Assembly: GCF_900111135.1 (NCBI RefSeq)
Contig: NZ_FOGF01000003.1
Location: forward strand, 29,014-93,013
DNA length: 64,000 bases
Direction of reading: 5' to 3'
From: Granulicatella balaenopterae
Lineage (GTDB): Bacteria > Bacillota > Bacilli > Lactobacillales > Aerococcaceae
Shown: positions 19,041 through 27,458 of the stretch, piece after piece
How positions within the stretch are numbered: the first letter of the stretch is position 1
Layout of the letters: every line of letters starts with the position of its first letter
Made by a program: the position numbers and the translations under genes
The notes under the pieces: model-generated
Databases searched by the model: none
Told to the model about the DNA's origin: nothing
Seen by the model: only the letters and a program-made list of their open reading frames with translations

Positions 19041-19865
19041 TTATGATTGGCAATGTGGACAATAATGTGTACCACGTTGCGCAATTTTTGTTTTTTTTAT
19101 GGGTTGTCCACAATCTACACAAGGATCTCCTTCGTGTCCATATACTCTTAATGATTGTTGAAAGTAACCTGGAGCACCAAATGAATTCTGATAACTTCTA
19201 ATCGTACTTCCCCCTTGAGCTACTGCTTCTTCAATGACTTCTATAATATAATGATGTAATCTTTCGACTTCTTCTTTTGTTAAATCATTACACGCTCTAT
19301 TTGGCATAATTTTAGCCCGAAATAAGACTTCATCAACATATATATTCCCTAGACCTGCGACTAATTTTTGGTTTAAAAGTGCAGGTTTAATCATTTGCTT
19401 TTTAGTTTGTAGTTGTTGATAAAAATCTTCCAATTTAAAACATTGCAATATCGGTTCGGGACCTAATCCTAAGCCGTTCACTTTATCTTTAATCATTGTA
19501 ATCGGCACTAAGGTCATACGACCAAACTTCCTTACATCTAAATAGCGTAAAGAGCGCCCATCTGCTAATGTAAATACCACATGCGTATGCTTTTCTAAAG
19601 GGTCACTAGCTGGACACACCTTATATTTCCCTTCCATACGTAAATGGGAAATCATTGCCCAATGATCCATTAAAAATATTAAATACTTCCCACGACGCAG
19701 AATAGTATGAATTGTCTCGCCTACTAATGATTGCTTAAATTTTTCACTATCAAAAGGAGGTGTTATAATTCTATCCCAATAAACATCTACATCAATAATT
19801 GTCTGATCTTTAATCATCTCCAATAAACCACGACGAACTGTTTCAACTTCTGGTAATTCTGGCAT
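19041..19865 (-). CDS. mutM: Formamidopyrimidine-DNA glycosylase
   Basis: Base-excision repair enzyme that removes 8-oxoguanine and formamidopyrimidines and nicks the abasic site. 274 residues. The start MPELPEVE supplies the N-terminal proline nucleophile (Pro2) and catalytic Glu3. The helix-two-turn-helix segment includes LNQKLVAGLGNIYVDEVLF. The C-terminal zinc finger has CVDC and CPHC pairs. GGGAG before the ATG fixes the start. It follows polA by 30 bases, so it is probably co-transcribed. Confidence 0.97.
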   Translation of the reverse strand: MPELPEVETVRRGLLEMIKDQTIIDVDVYWDRIITPPFDSEKFKQSLVGETIHTILRRGKYLIFLMDHWAMISHLRMEGKYKVCPASDPLEKHTHVVFTLADGRSLRYLDVRKFGRMTLVPITMIKDKVNGLGLGPEPILQCFKLEDFYQQLQTKKQMIKPALLNQKLVAGLGNIYVDEVLFRAKIMPNRACNDLTKEEVERLHHYIIEVIEEAVAQGGSTIRSYQNSFGAPGYFQQSLRVYGHEGDPCVDCGQPIKKTKIAQRGTHYCPHCQS

Positions 19866-19895
19866 GTAATCACTCCCTTTTACTAACTTTTTGCA

Positions 19896-22544
19896 TTATT
19901 TCGCTTCATACCAACTTGAACCAAAATTCGAATCAACTTTTAATGGGACATGTAAACTAACAGCATTTTCCATTACTTCACTCACAAGACTTTGCATTAA
20001 TTCTAATTCATCTTGTGGTACTTCAAAAATCAGTTCATCATGTACTTGTAATAACATTTTTGATTTTAATTGACGGGTTGTTAACTCATGATCAATCTCT
20101 AGCATCGCCATTTTTAAAATATCGGCAGCTGAACCTTGAATTGGTGAGTTCATCGCTGTACGTTCGGCAAATGAGCGCACATTAAAGTTACTTGAATGTA
20201 AATCTGGTAAGTAACGACGACGATTAAATAATGTTTCCACATAACCATCAAGTTTTGCTTGTTTAACGACATCTTCCATAAACTGTTTCACACCTGAATA
20301 TTCTGTTAAATAACGATCAATAAATTCTTTAGCTTGTTTTCGACTAATATTTAAATTTTGTGATAAACCATAATCGCTAATGCCATAAACAATCCCGAAG
20401 TTAACAGCTTTAGCATCACGACGCATCTGACTAGTAACATCTTCTGCATGATCAATTCCAAAAATACGCATCGCTGTACTAGAGTGAATATCTGCACCTT
20501 CTTTAAAGGCTTCAATCATATGTTTATCTTCTGAAATATGCGCTAAGACACGTAACTCGATTTGTGAATAGTCACTGGATAAGATAACAGAATCCTTATT
20601 TTCTGGTAAAAAGGCATAACGAATTTTACGTCCTTCTTCCGTACGAATTGGAATATTTTGTAAATTAGGATCAGCAGAACTTAAGCGGCCTGTCTGTGTT
20701 AATGTTTGAATATAGCGGGTATGAATCTTGCCATCTGCTAAAATAAATTGCGTTAAGCCATCCACATAAGTTGATTTTAATTTTGCTAATTGACGATGCT
20801 CTAAAATATCATGAACAATTGGTGCTTGTGGTGCTAACTTTTCTAAGACGTCCACTGCTGTTGAATAACCGGTTTTCGTCTTTTTAATCACTGGTAAATT
20901 TAATTTTTCAAATAGAATCACGCCTAATTGTTTAGGAGATTTTACATTGAATTCTTCTCCAGCTTGTTCATAAATGCTTTGTTCTAATTCTTTTAAGCGC
21001 TCATCTAATGCTAGACCCATTTCTTCTAAGCGAGATTTATCAACAGAAATCCCTTCAATTTCCATACGAGCTAAGACATCTGCTAATGGTAATTCCATTG
21101 TTTCGTATAAATCTTTTTGATCAAAGTTAGCTAATTCTGCCAAAATAACTGGCCCTAATAATTGAAGCGCCTTTACTTTTTGAGCGATATGTCTTCCTAA
21201 TACTTCTTTATCTTCAGGGACTTTTAATTTAGCGCCCTTTCCATATATTACTTCATCATAATTAACAAAATTCATTTGATGTTTAACGGCTATGTCGGCA
21301 ATTTCTTTGACACTATCATTAGTATCTAATAAGTAAGATTCTAGTGAAATATCGTATTTTACCCCTTTTGGACGTAAACCATAACGTGCTAATAAGACTG
21401 TTATCGCTTTTAAATCAAAAACAGTCTTTTCAACTGCTTCATCTTCAACCCATGATTGGAACCACATTGAACTTGTCGCAATTTCTGGAGATGTTAAATA
21501 TACTTTTTCTTCATTTCCGAAAGCTACTGCCACAATCTCTGCTAAATGATAATTTTCGGTAATGGTTTCTACATGAAGTGTCGTTGCTTTTTCCAGCATT
21601 TCCGGTGTTACTTCATCAACCCACACAAATTCAACTGGCTCTTCCTCTTCTGGTAACTCAATATCATCTGATTGTTTTAATAATTCTGTTTGAAAAGATT
21701 GGAAATTCATCTCTTTATAAAAATCCATTAATAATTGTGTGTCTTTTCCACGATAAATGGTATCTTCTAACGTAATCTCGATTGGGGCATCTTGGTGAAT
21801 ACGTGCTAATGTCTTACTTAAAAAGGCTGATTCTTTATCATTAATTAAGTTTTCTTTTAACTTACTTTTCTTCATTTCATCAATATGTTCATAAAGTTCT
21901 TCCACACTGCCATATTGGTGTAATAATTTTAAAGCGGTCTTTTCGCCGACTTTAGTAACTCCAGGATAATTATCAGATGAATCACCCATTAAACCCTTCA
22001 GATCAATAATCTGTTCCGGTGTTAAATTGAACTTCTCACGAATCACTTCTGGCGTATAAGTTGCTAATTCACTGACACCTTTTGTCGTAATTTCAACACG
22101 GATATTCTCTCCAGCTAATTGAATTAAATCCTTATCTCCCGAAACGACAACAACTTCATAACCGGCTTCACTACCCATACGTGCTAATGTCCCAATAATA
22201 TCATCCGCTTCATAATTGGCTAATTTATAGTGACTAACGCCAAATGCATCTAATAACACTGGGAAATATGGCATTTGTTCTTGAAATTCTGAAGGCGTCT
22301 TTTTACGTCCACCTTTATAATCGCCATACATTGCAGTTCGGAAAGTCACCTTCCCTGCATCATAAGCTACTAACACATGGCTTGGCTGTTCTTTGTTCAT
22401 AATACTTTCAAACATACGATGGAATGAAAATAATGCATTCGTATGCAACCCATTTTGGTTTTTAAAACTTTCTAAATTCATAATTGAATAGAATGCACGA
22501 AACGCTAAACTACTTCCATCAATTAATAATAATTTCTCTGCCAT
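19896..22544 (-). CDS. polA: DNA polymerase I
   Basis: Repair and Okazaki-fragment polymerase, 882 residues. The 5' nuclease domain (about 1-290) has LLIDGSSLAFRAFY and GDSSDNYPGV. The middle domain (about 310-480) lacks the acidic residues of an active 3'-5' exonuclease, as in other Bacillota. The polymerase domain has motif A DYSQIELRVLAH, motif B RRDAKAVNFGIVYG and motif C LLQVHDEL. It is followed by mutM. A terminator of the upstream holA gene lies before it, so it probably has its own promoter near 22560-22620. Confidence 0.97.
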   Translation of the reverse strand: MAEKLLLIDGSSLAFRAFYSIMNLESFKNQNGLHTNALFSFHRMFESIMNKEQPSHVLVAYDAGKVTFRTAMYGDYKGGRKKTPSEFQEQMPYFPVLLDAFGVSHYKLANYEADDIIGTLARMGSEAGYEVVVVSGDKDLIQLAGENIRVEITTKGVSELATYTPEVIREKFNLTPEQIIDLKGLMGDSSDNYPGVTKVGEKTALKLLHQYGSVEELYEHIDEMKKSKLKENLINDKESAFLSKTLARIHQDAPIEITLEDTIYRGKDTQLLMDFYKEMNFQSFQTELLKQSDDIELPEEEEPVEFVWVDEVTPEMLEKATTLHVETITENYHLAEIVAVAFGNEEKVYLTSPEIATSSMWFQSWVEDEAVEKTVFDLKAITVLLARYGLRPKGVKYDISLESYLLDTNDSVKEIADIAVKHQMNFVNYDEVIYGKGAKLKVPEDKEVLGRHIAQKVKALQLLGPVILAELANFDQKDLYETMELPLADVLARMEIEGISVDKSRLEEMGLALDERLKELEQSIYEQAGEEFNVKSPKQLGVILFEKLNLPVIKKTKTGYSTAVDVLEKLAPQAPIVHDILEHRQLAKLKSTYVDGLTQFILADGKIHTRYIQTLTQTGRLSSADPNLQNIPIRTEEGRKIRYAFLPENKDSVILSSDYSQIELRVLAHISEDKHMIEAFKEGADIHSSTAMRIFGIDHAEDVTSQMRRDAKAVNFGIVYGISDYGLSQNLNISRKQAKEFIDRYLTEYSGVKQFMEDVVKQAKLDGYVETLFNRRRYLPDLHSSNFNVRSFAERTAMNSPIQGSAADILKMAMLEIDHELTTRQLKSKMLLQVHDELIFEVPQDELELMQSLVSEVMENAVSLHVPLKVDSNFGSSWYEAK

Positions 22545-22630
22545 AATAATCCTCTTTCTATCACAATCTTATTTATCTTTTCTATCTTATAGTCAATTCT
22601 CTCTTCAGTATATCACAAAACAAGCTTTAC

Positions 22631-22686
22631 AAAAAAACAAACTACCCACCCTATCAGTATGACACTACTAATCATGGTTGGTAGTT
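22631..22686 (-). terminator. Terminator after holA
   Basis: AACTACCAACC pairs with GGTGGGTAGTT with one mismatch (22676-22686 with 22640-22650), followed in the holA direction by a U run (complement of 22631-22637). The loop is long (about 25 bases). Confidence 0.7.
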
Positions 22687-22695
22687 CGCTAACTT

Positions 22696-23718
22696 TTATG
22701 CACAAAATTGTAAAATAAATAATTCGAAATGAATATTTTTAATTCCTACACTTGTTTTTAAAGCTAATTCTGTTTCGATTAATTTTTTGTAATACATCTC
22801 TAACTGTTTAATTGAATATTTTTTTGCTTGTCGGCTGGCTAATTTGATGCGATAAGGATGAATCCCTAATACCTTTTGCATCTCACCTTCATGATGCCCT
22901 TGCTTCGTTAAATAACTAACTTGCAATAACAAACGGAATTGCCCCACTAAAATAGCGTTCATCTTAATAGGGTCTTCTTTTTGCAATAACATATCACGGT
23001 AAATTTCTAATGCTTTGGTAGCATCTTTTTTTAGAATCGCTTCAACTAATTCAAAAATATTTTCTTCTAAACTCTTAGCAATTAATTGATGAATCATCAT
23101 TTCCGTAATCTCTTTTGACTCGCCTACTGATAAATATAATTTGTCCAATTCCTGCATAGCTCTTGTTAATGAGAAGTTCACTTTATGTAAAAATATATCT
23201 AAGACTTTTCGATCAATCTGATATCCTTTCTCAATAACTTGTTCCTTCACAACACTTCTCACACTATCTTCTTTTAATATCTTAGCATCAATTAATACCG
23301 CTTGTTTCTTTAATTGCTTAACAATTTTTTTACGTGAATCCAAACTGTCATACGGCGCCATAATCACGAGTACCGTACTCTCTAAAGGATTGGCTAAATA
23401 ATCCGTAAATGCCTCTAAATCATGTTCTAATTTACTTTTATTTTTAGCAGTCGTTAAAAAATATGGCTTATCAATAAAGACCACACGATTGTCTCCAAAA
23501 AAAGGTGCGCTTTCCGCATCTTCTAATGCAACTTGTAAAAGTGTATCTTCCATATTATAAGAACCTATATTTAAATCACGATCAGCTTCATCAACAATTT
23601 CTTCTTGAAAAAACACTCTTGCCTTTTTTTGTAAAAAATGTTCTTCCCCCTGCACTAGGTACACTGGCGCCAAATGACCACTTTTAATCTCTGCTAATTG
23701 CTTATCAATTGTTACCAT
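22696..23718 (-). CDS. holA: DNA polymerase III subunit delta
   Basis: Clamp-loader subunit that opens the beta clamp; 340 residues, YqeN type. The N-terminal AAA+-like fold lacks Walker motifs, as expected. Recognisable are the start LAPVYLVQGEEHFLQKKA, VVFIDKPYF near residue 80, and the C-terminal QFRLLLQVSYLTKQG and HPYRIKLA segments. AGGGG precedes the ATG. It is transcribed alone, ending in a hairpin before polA. Confidence 0.92.
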   Translation of the reverse strand: MVTIDKQLAEIKSGHLAPVYLVQGEEHFLQKKARVFFQEEIVDEADRDLNIGSYNMEDTLLQVALEDAESAPFFGDNRVVFIDKPYFLTTAKNKSKLEHDLEAFTDYLANPLESTVLVIMAPYDSLDSRKKIVKQLKKQAVLIDAKILKEDSVRSVVKEQVIEKGYQIDRKVLDIFLHKVNFSLTRAMQELDKLYLSVGESKEITEMMIHQLIAKSLEENIFELVEAILKKDATKALEIYRDMLLQKEDPIKMNAILVGQFRLLLQVSYLTKQGHHEGEMQKVLGIHPYRIKLASRQAKKYSIKQLEMYYKKLIETELALKTSVGIKNIHFELFILQFCA

Positions 23719-23804
23719 TTCTTGGCCCCTTTCTATCTAAAAGTCTCCTCTATTATACATTAAAAACACATAGAGTAACAGAATTTATCAAGATAGACAC
23801 TAAC

Positions 23805-23841
23805 AAAAAAAACGTAGCAACTATTCTATCTCGTTACTACG
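23805..23841 (-). terminator. Terminator after the xanthine-type permease gene
   Basis: CGTAGTAAC/GTTGCTACG stem (23833-23841 with 23813-23821), one mismatch, followed on the minus strand by eight U (complement of 23805-23812). Confidence 0.85.
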
Positions 23842-23855
23842 CTTTTATAGTGATT

Positions 23856-25205
23856 CTAATCTTCTGCTATCATATGATTTATTTCCATATTTTCAGGTAA
23901 AACTAAACTTAAAATAATCGATACCACAAAGACTACTGCTACTACATTTGAAGCAAAAATCGTCTGTACTAAAGGAGGGAAAATAGCCCAAATACCACTC
24001 TCACTAGCAGCAGTAAAGCCAATTCCTACTGATAACGCTAAAGCTACAATCGTAATATTTCTTTGAGTAAATTCACATTTGGCAATCATTTCAATACCTG
24101 ATGTTACAATCATCCCAAACATCATAATCGTACAGCCACCTAAAACGGATTGCGGTACAGAAGCGAAAAAGTTCCCAACAACTGGTATTAACCCCGCTAA
24201 AATCATACATGCAGCCCCCGTCATAATAGTAAACCTATTGACTACTTTTGTCATAATCACTAAGCCAACATTTTGTGAAAAAGACGTCACCGGTGGACAC
24301 CCAAATAATCCCGAAACTGCCGATAGATACCCATCACATGCTAAAGATCCAGCAATTTCTTGATCAGTGATATCTCGTTTTAATCCACCTGACACCATCG
24401 CTGAAGTATCCCCAATCGTCTCAGCAGCCGATACCATGAAGATAATACAAGTAGAAATAATAGCACCTGGATGAAACTCTGGTGTAAATGGTAAAAATTT
24501 TGGTAAAGCAAACCAACCATTTGCCGTTAATAAAGATAAATCTACTTTATGCATCGCCATCGCTACGATATAACCAACTACCAAACCTGCCAAAACCGCT
24601 AATTGCTTTAAATGACCTTTTACAAAAATACTCCATAATAAGCATACAGCTAAGGTAATTGCTCCTAATAATAAATTCTGTGCTGACCCAAAATCTTCTG
24701 CATATCCTCCCCCAAAAGATCTAGCACCTACTGTAAATAACGATAAACCAATAGAAGTTACCACCGTCGCAGCAACAATCGGAGTAATAATCTTACGCCA
24801 ATAATTTGCCAAAAGACCTAAAGTTCCTTCAAAAATACCCCCTACAATAACAGCTCCCATAACAGCTGGATAACCATAATTAGCAGCAATTGTTCCTAAG
24901 ACTGCCACAAAAGTAAAACTAACCCCCATCACAATCGGCAATTTAGAACCGATACGCCAGACTGGATATAACTGAATTAATGTTGCAATCCCTGCTACAA
25001 ACATTGTATTTTGTAACAAACTTGCTAATTGACTAGCTTCCATTGCTGGTTGAACAGATACCGCAATAATGGATAAAGGAGCTAAATTAGCTACAAACAT
25101 CGCTAAAATATGTTGCAAACCAAATGGAATAGCCTTCATCAATGGAACCTTACCATCCAGTTTATAAATATTATTGATACTTGCTTCACCTTTATTACTA
25201 TTCAT
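23856..25205 (-). CDS. pbuX: NCS2 xanthine/uric acid permease
   Basis: Purine:proton symporter of the nucleobase-ascorbate (NCS2) family, 449 residues and about 14 hydrophobic segments. The family motifs are clear: LQHILAMFVANLAPL near residue 30, SAAETIGDTSAM in TM8 and GCPPVTSFSQNVGLVIMTKV in TM10, where the QNVG-type motif marks xanthine/urate transporters. The ATG at 25205 lies 6 bases after AGGAGG; the two upstream in-frame ATGs overlap or precede that site. Upstream lie a strong promoter and paired PurR boxes, so it is probably induced or repressed with purine supply. Xanthine versus urate cannot be separated from sequence alone. Confidence 0.88.
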   Translation of the reverse strand: MNSNKGEASINNIYKLDGKVPLMKAIPFGLQHILAMFVANLAPLSIIAVSVQPAMEASQLASLLQNTMFVAGIATLIQLYPVWRIGSKLPIVMGVSFTFVAVLGTIAANYGYPAVMGAVIVGGIFEGTLGLLANYWRKIITPIVAATVVTSIGLSLFTVGARSFGGGYAEDFGSAQNLLLGAITLAVCLLWSIFVKGHLKQLAVLAGLVVGYIVAMAMHKVDLSLLTANGWFALPKFLPFTPEFHPGAIISTCIIFMVSAAETIGDTSAMVSGGLKRDITDQEIAGSLACDGYLSAVSGLFGCPPVTSFSQNVGLVIMTKVVNRFTIMTGAACMILAGLIPVVGNFFASVPQSVLGGCTIMMFGMIVTSGIEMIAKCEFTQRNITIVALALSVGIGFTAASESGIWAIFPPLVQTIFASNVVAVVFVVSIILSLVLPENMEINHMIAED

Positions 25206-25262
25206 TTTCATCCTCCTATTATTGTTCGTATTTTCAAACAAAAGTCTTATTTGGTATCTTCT

Positions 25263-25291
25263 ATTTTAGCCTCTTAAACTGTAAAAGTCAA
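25263..25291 (-). promoter_or_regulatory. Predicted pbuX promoter
   Basis: On the minus strand TTGACT (25286-25291) and TAAAAT (25263-25268) have a 17-base spacer. Confidence 0.75.
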
Positions 25292-25327
25292 CGTTTTTTA
25301 CTTTTTTATGAATGGATATCTATTTTA

Positions 25328-25368
25328 ACACGAACGATTGCAAAAATACTGAAAAATTTATTCGTATT
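25328..25368. promoter_or_regulatory. Paired PurR boxes upstream of pbuX
   Basis: CACGAACGATT with CGAA at 25331-25334 faces ATTCGTATTTT with TTCG at 25361-25364. The 26-base gap is identical to that before the second purine permease (53036-53069), and CACGAACGATT is shared by both. Inverted CGAA-core PurBox pairs are the known PurR target in Bacillota. Confidence 0.7.
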
Positions 25369-25383
25369 TTCAGAAATTTAATC

Positions 25384-25423
25384 CATAAAAAAAGACTAGA
25401 TAGTCATTTCTATCTAATCTTTT
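25384..25423 (-). terminator. Terminator after the 3D-domain protein gene
   Basis: Stem AAAGATTAGATAG (minus strand, complement of 25410-25422) with CTATCTAGTCTTT (25391-25403), loop of 6, then a U run. Confidence 0.88.
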
Positions 25424-25431
25424 ATCATCAA

Positions 25432-26607
25432 TCATGAAAATACTTTGATATTTAATTGTCTACGCCCGAATGCATGACAAGATGCTACATCTGGGAAATG
25501 TACATCAATACGATGCCCCTTAATAGCTCCCCCTGTATCTCCTGCAATCGCAATACCATATCCTGGAATTTCAACTATTGAGCCTAACGGAATAACACTT
25601 GGATCAACTGCTATAACCATTGGATTTTCACGTAAATCAATTCCTAATGCTGTATGATATGTTAATCCTGCTTCTTGATAAGAATAAGCTGTCGCCTCAA
25701 CTGCTATCACTTTATAACCATCTTGACTTTCAATTGGCTTTGTTGGTTCTACTGGCTTAGCTGGTTCAGATGGCTTTTGAGAAGGTGTTGTTGGTTCAAC
25801 GTGATCTTCTTTTGTACTCGATTCTTCTTTAGCCTTTACTTCTTCTTTTTCTGCTTTGACTTTTGCTTCCATCTCAGCTTGTTTTGCTTTTTCTGCTTCA
25901 ACTTGTTCTTCTAAAGCTTTTTGGGCAGCTTCTTCTAAAGCTTTACGATTCTCTTCAGCAATTCGTTCTTCTTCAGCAATTCGTTCTTCTTCAGCTTTAC
26001 GTTTCATTAATTCAGCAAAAACTGCTTTATTTTCACTTAAAACTGCTTGTAATTCATGAATTCCTGCTGTCATTGTCGCTTCTTCTTCTTTAGCTTTAGC
26101 TTGCTTTTCCATTAAAATTTGTTTGTTTTCTTCAACTGTTTTTTCCATTGTTTCTAAATTCGAAATATCATCAACTATCGTATTAATCGTTGTTTCCTCC
26201 GCATTAAATAATTGACCAATCACCATTAAACGATTCATGAAATCTGTAAAGTTTTCGGCATTGATTAATTGCATAACACCATTATGAGCAAAATTTGATA
26301 CTTGCATAGATACTAAATGTTTTTTTAAAAAATCTTCTCGCTCATCAACCTTCATTTGTTGACTTGTGATTTCTGTTTGTAATTCATTTTGTTCAGCTAA
26401 TAAATCTTCAATGTCTTTTGATAAGACTTCGCTAGCTAAACGATGCTCATTAATTTCGGCTAAAGCCGTTGAAATTTTATTTTCCAAAGCTTCTATCTGT
26501 GCTTCTTCTTGAGCTAGACTGTCTTCAGCATAAGCAACAGCATGATTAAAACTAACCATTCCAACTGTTGCCATCATAGCTACTAGTATATAGTTTATTT
26601 TTTTCAT
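25432..26607 (-). CDS. Secreted CwlO/PcsB-like coiled-coil protein with C-terminal 3D domain
   Basis: Cell-wall protein of 391 residues. A signal peptide ends near AYA (residue 27). Residues 30-250 form a long coiled coil; its middle part (KKHLVSMQVSNFAHNGVMQL and NFTDFMNRLMVIGQLF) resembles the CwlO/PcsB coiled-coil domain that interacts with FtsEX. A repeat-rich charged stretch with two near-identical AEEERI units and a Pro/Glu/Lys linker follow. The last 95 residues form a 3D domain (double-psi barrel) with IAGDTGGAIKGHRIDVHF, which holds the conserved aspartates of MltA/Rpf-like wall-active enzymes. The start at 26607 follows GGTGGAG. It probably cleaves or remodels peptidoglycan under division control (inference). 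Confidence 0.85.
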   Translation of the reverse strand: MKKINYILVAMMATVGMVSFNHAVAYAEDSLAQEEAQIEALENKISTALAEINEHRLASEVLSKDIEDLLAEQNELQTEITSQQMKVDEREDFLKKHLVSMQVSNFAHNGVMQLINAENFTDFMNRLMVIGQLFNAEETTINTIVDDISNLETMEKTVEENKQILMEKQAKAKEEEATMTAGIHELQAVLSENKAVFAELMKRKAEEERIAEEERIAEENRKALEEAAQKALEEQVEAEKAKQAEMEAKVKAEKEEVKAKEESSTKEDHVEPTTPSQKPSEPAKPVEPTKPIESQDGYKVIAVEATAYSYQEAGLTYHTALGIDLRENPMVIAVDPSVIPLGSIVEIPGYGIAIAGDTGGAIKGHRIDVHFPDVASCHAFGRRQLNIKVFS

Positions 26608-26746
26608 TTTATTCTCCACCATTATTAAATTTATTAGAATTGCTTATTTGATATTACTTTCTATATTCGTCTCATATTGTACCGAATCGATATCATCAAT
26701 ATGTATCAGTTATATTACAATTAGCTAACAATCTACTAGACATTAA

Positions 26747-26770
26747 TAAAGCCGGTGAACTATCACCGGC
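26747..26770 (-). terminator. Terminator after the deoxyribosyltransferase gene
   Basis: Perfect GC-rich 8-base stem GCCGGTGA (26751-26758) / TCACCGGC (26763-26770), 4-base loop, followed on the minus strand by a short U-rich stretch. Confidence 0.75.
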
Positions 26771-26791
26771 AAATATGAGTTTATTCGTTTT

Positions 26792-27283
26792 TTATTTGTT
26801 TTTTTCTGCTGAATAACCTTTCAAAGCTTCTAATAATTCGTCTGATGATGAAACAATTTCACCGCGTAATTTAATTAATCCTGCTGTATATAAATTAACA
26901 TATGGGAATTGTGATTCACAGACTTCTTGTAAAGCATCTAATTTTTGAGGATTATCTGCCCCTTTTTGGCGACTATCAGAAAATAATCCTAAAATAGGAA
27001 TTCCCGCTTGATAAGCAATCCCAATCTCGCTTGCTACACCAGCATCAATCGTTACACCATCTAGGACTGCAATCATTAATTGACTTTCTAATAAAGCTTT
27101 TGTATCATATTGAGCTATCATTGTTGAGTCTGCATAAGCATTTTTATCATTAATTTCCATTTGTTCTTGCGGTACATAAATATCAAGATTCGGATATGCT
27201 TGGCGGATTTTGGTTACTAACATTGCATTAAAAGCTAATTCCATTTCAGAAAATAAAGGGCTAGCAAAATATACTTTTTTCAT
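26792..27283 (-). CDS. Nucleoside 2-deoxyribosyltransferase
   Basis: Exchanges bases between 2'-deoxynucleosides in nucleoside salvage, typical of Lactobacillales. 163 residues. It starts VYFASPLFSEMELAFN, has the MIAVLDGVTIDAGVASEIG motif with the catalytic Glu at about residue 86, and QAGIPILGLFSDSR after it. The ATG at 27283 follows ATGGAG. Whether it is purine-specific (PDT) or general (NDT) cannot be told. It lies between the 3D protein and the divergent ABC-F gene, not in an operon. Confidence 0.9.
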   Translation of the reverse strand: MKKVYFASPLFSEMELAFNAMLVTKIRQAYPNLDIYVPQEQMEINDKNAYADSTMIAQYDTKALLESQLMIAVLDGVTIDAGVASEIGIAYQAGIPILGLFSDSRQKGADNPQKLDALQEVCESQFPYVNLYTAGLIKLRGEIVSSSDELLEALKGYSAEKNK

Positions 27284-27458
27284 GATATCACTCCATGTCA
27301 TTTTTCTTTTTTTAATAATTTAAAGATACCAAATTTCTAGATAGATTACAAACCCCTTCTTTTCTAATGATTTGTTTGAAATAATCGCTAATTCATTTCT
27401 ATTTTAATAATTGTATGATAAAATTAAGCGGTAAATAAAGAATGAAAAGAGGAAAAAA

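Noticed and set aside
19896..22544. Loss of exonuclease residues in DNA polymerase I as a novelty
   Set aside because: An inactive 3'-5' exonuclease domain is the normal state in Bacillota PolA.
22631..22686. T-box or other riboswitch before polA
   Set aside because: No T-box sequence or specifier structure; the hairpin with U run is explained as the holA terminator.
25206..25400. Purine riboswitch in the pbuX leader
   Set aside because: The conserved loop and junction sequences of the purine aptamer are not seen; PurR boxes explain the likely regulation better.
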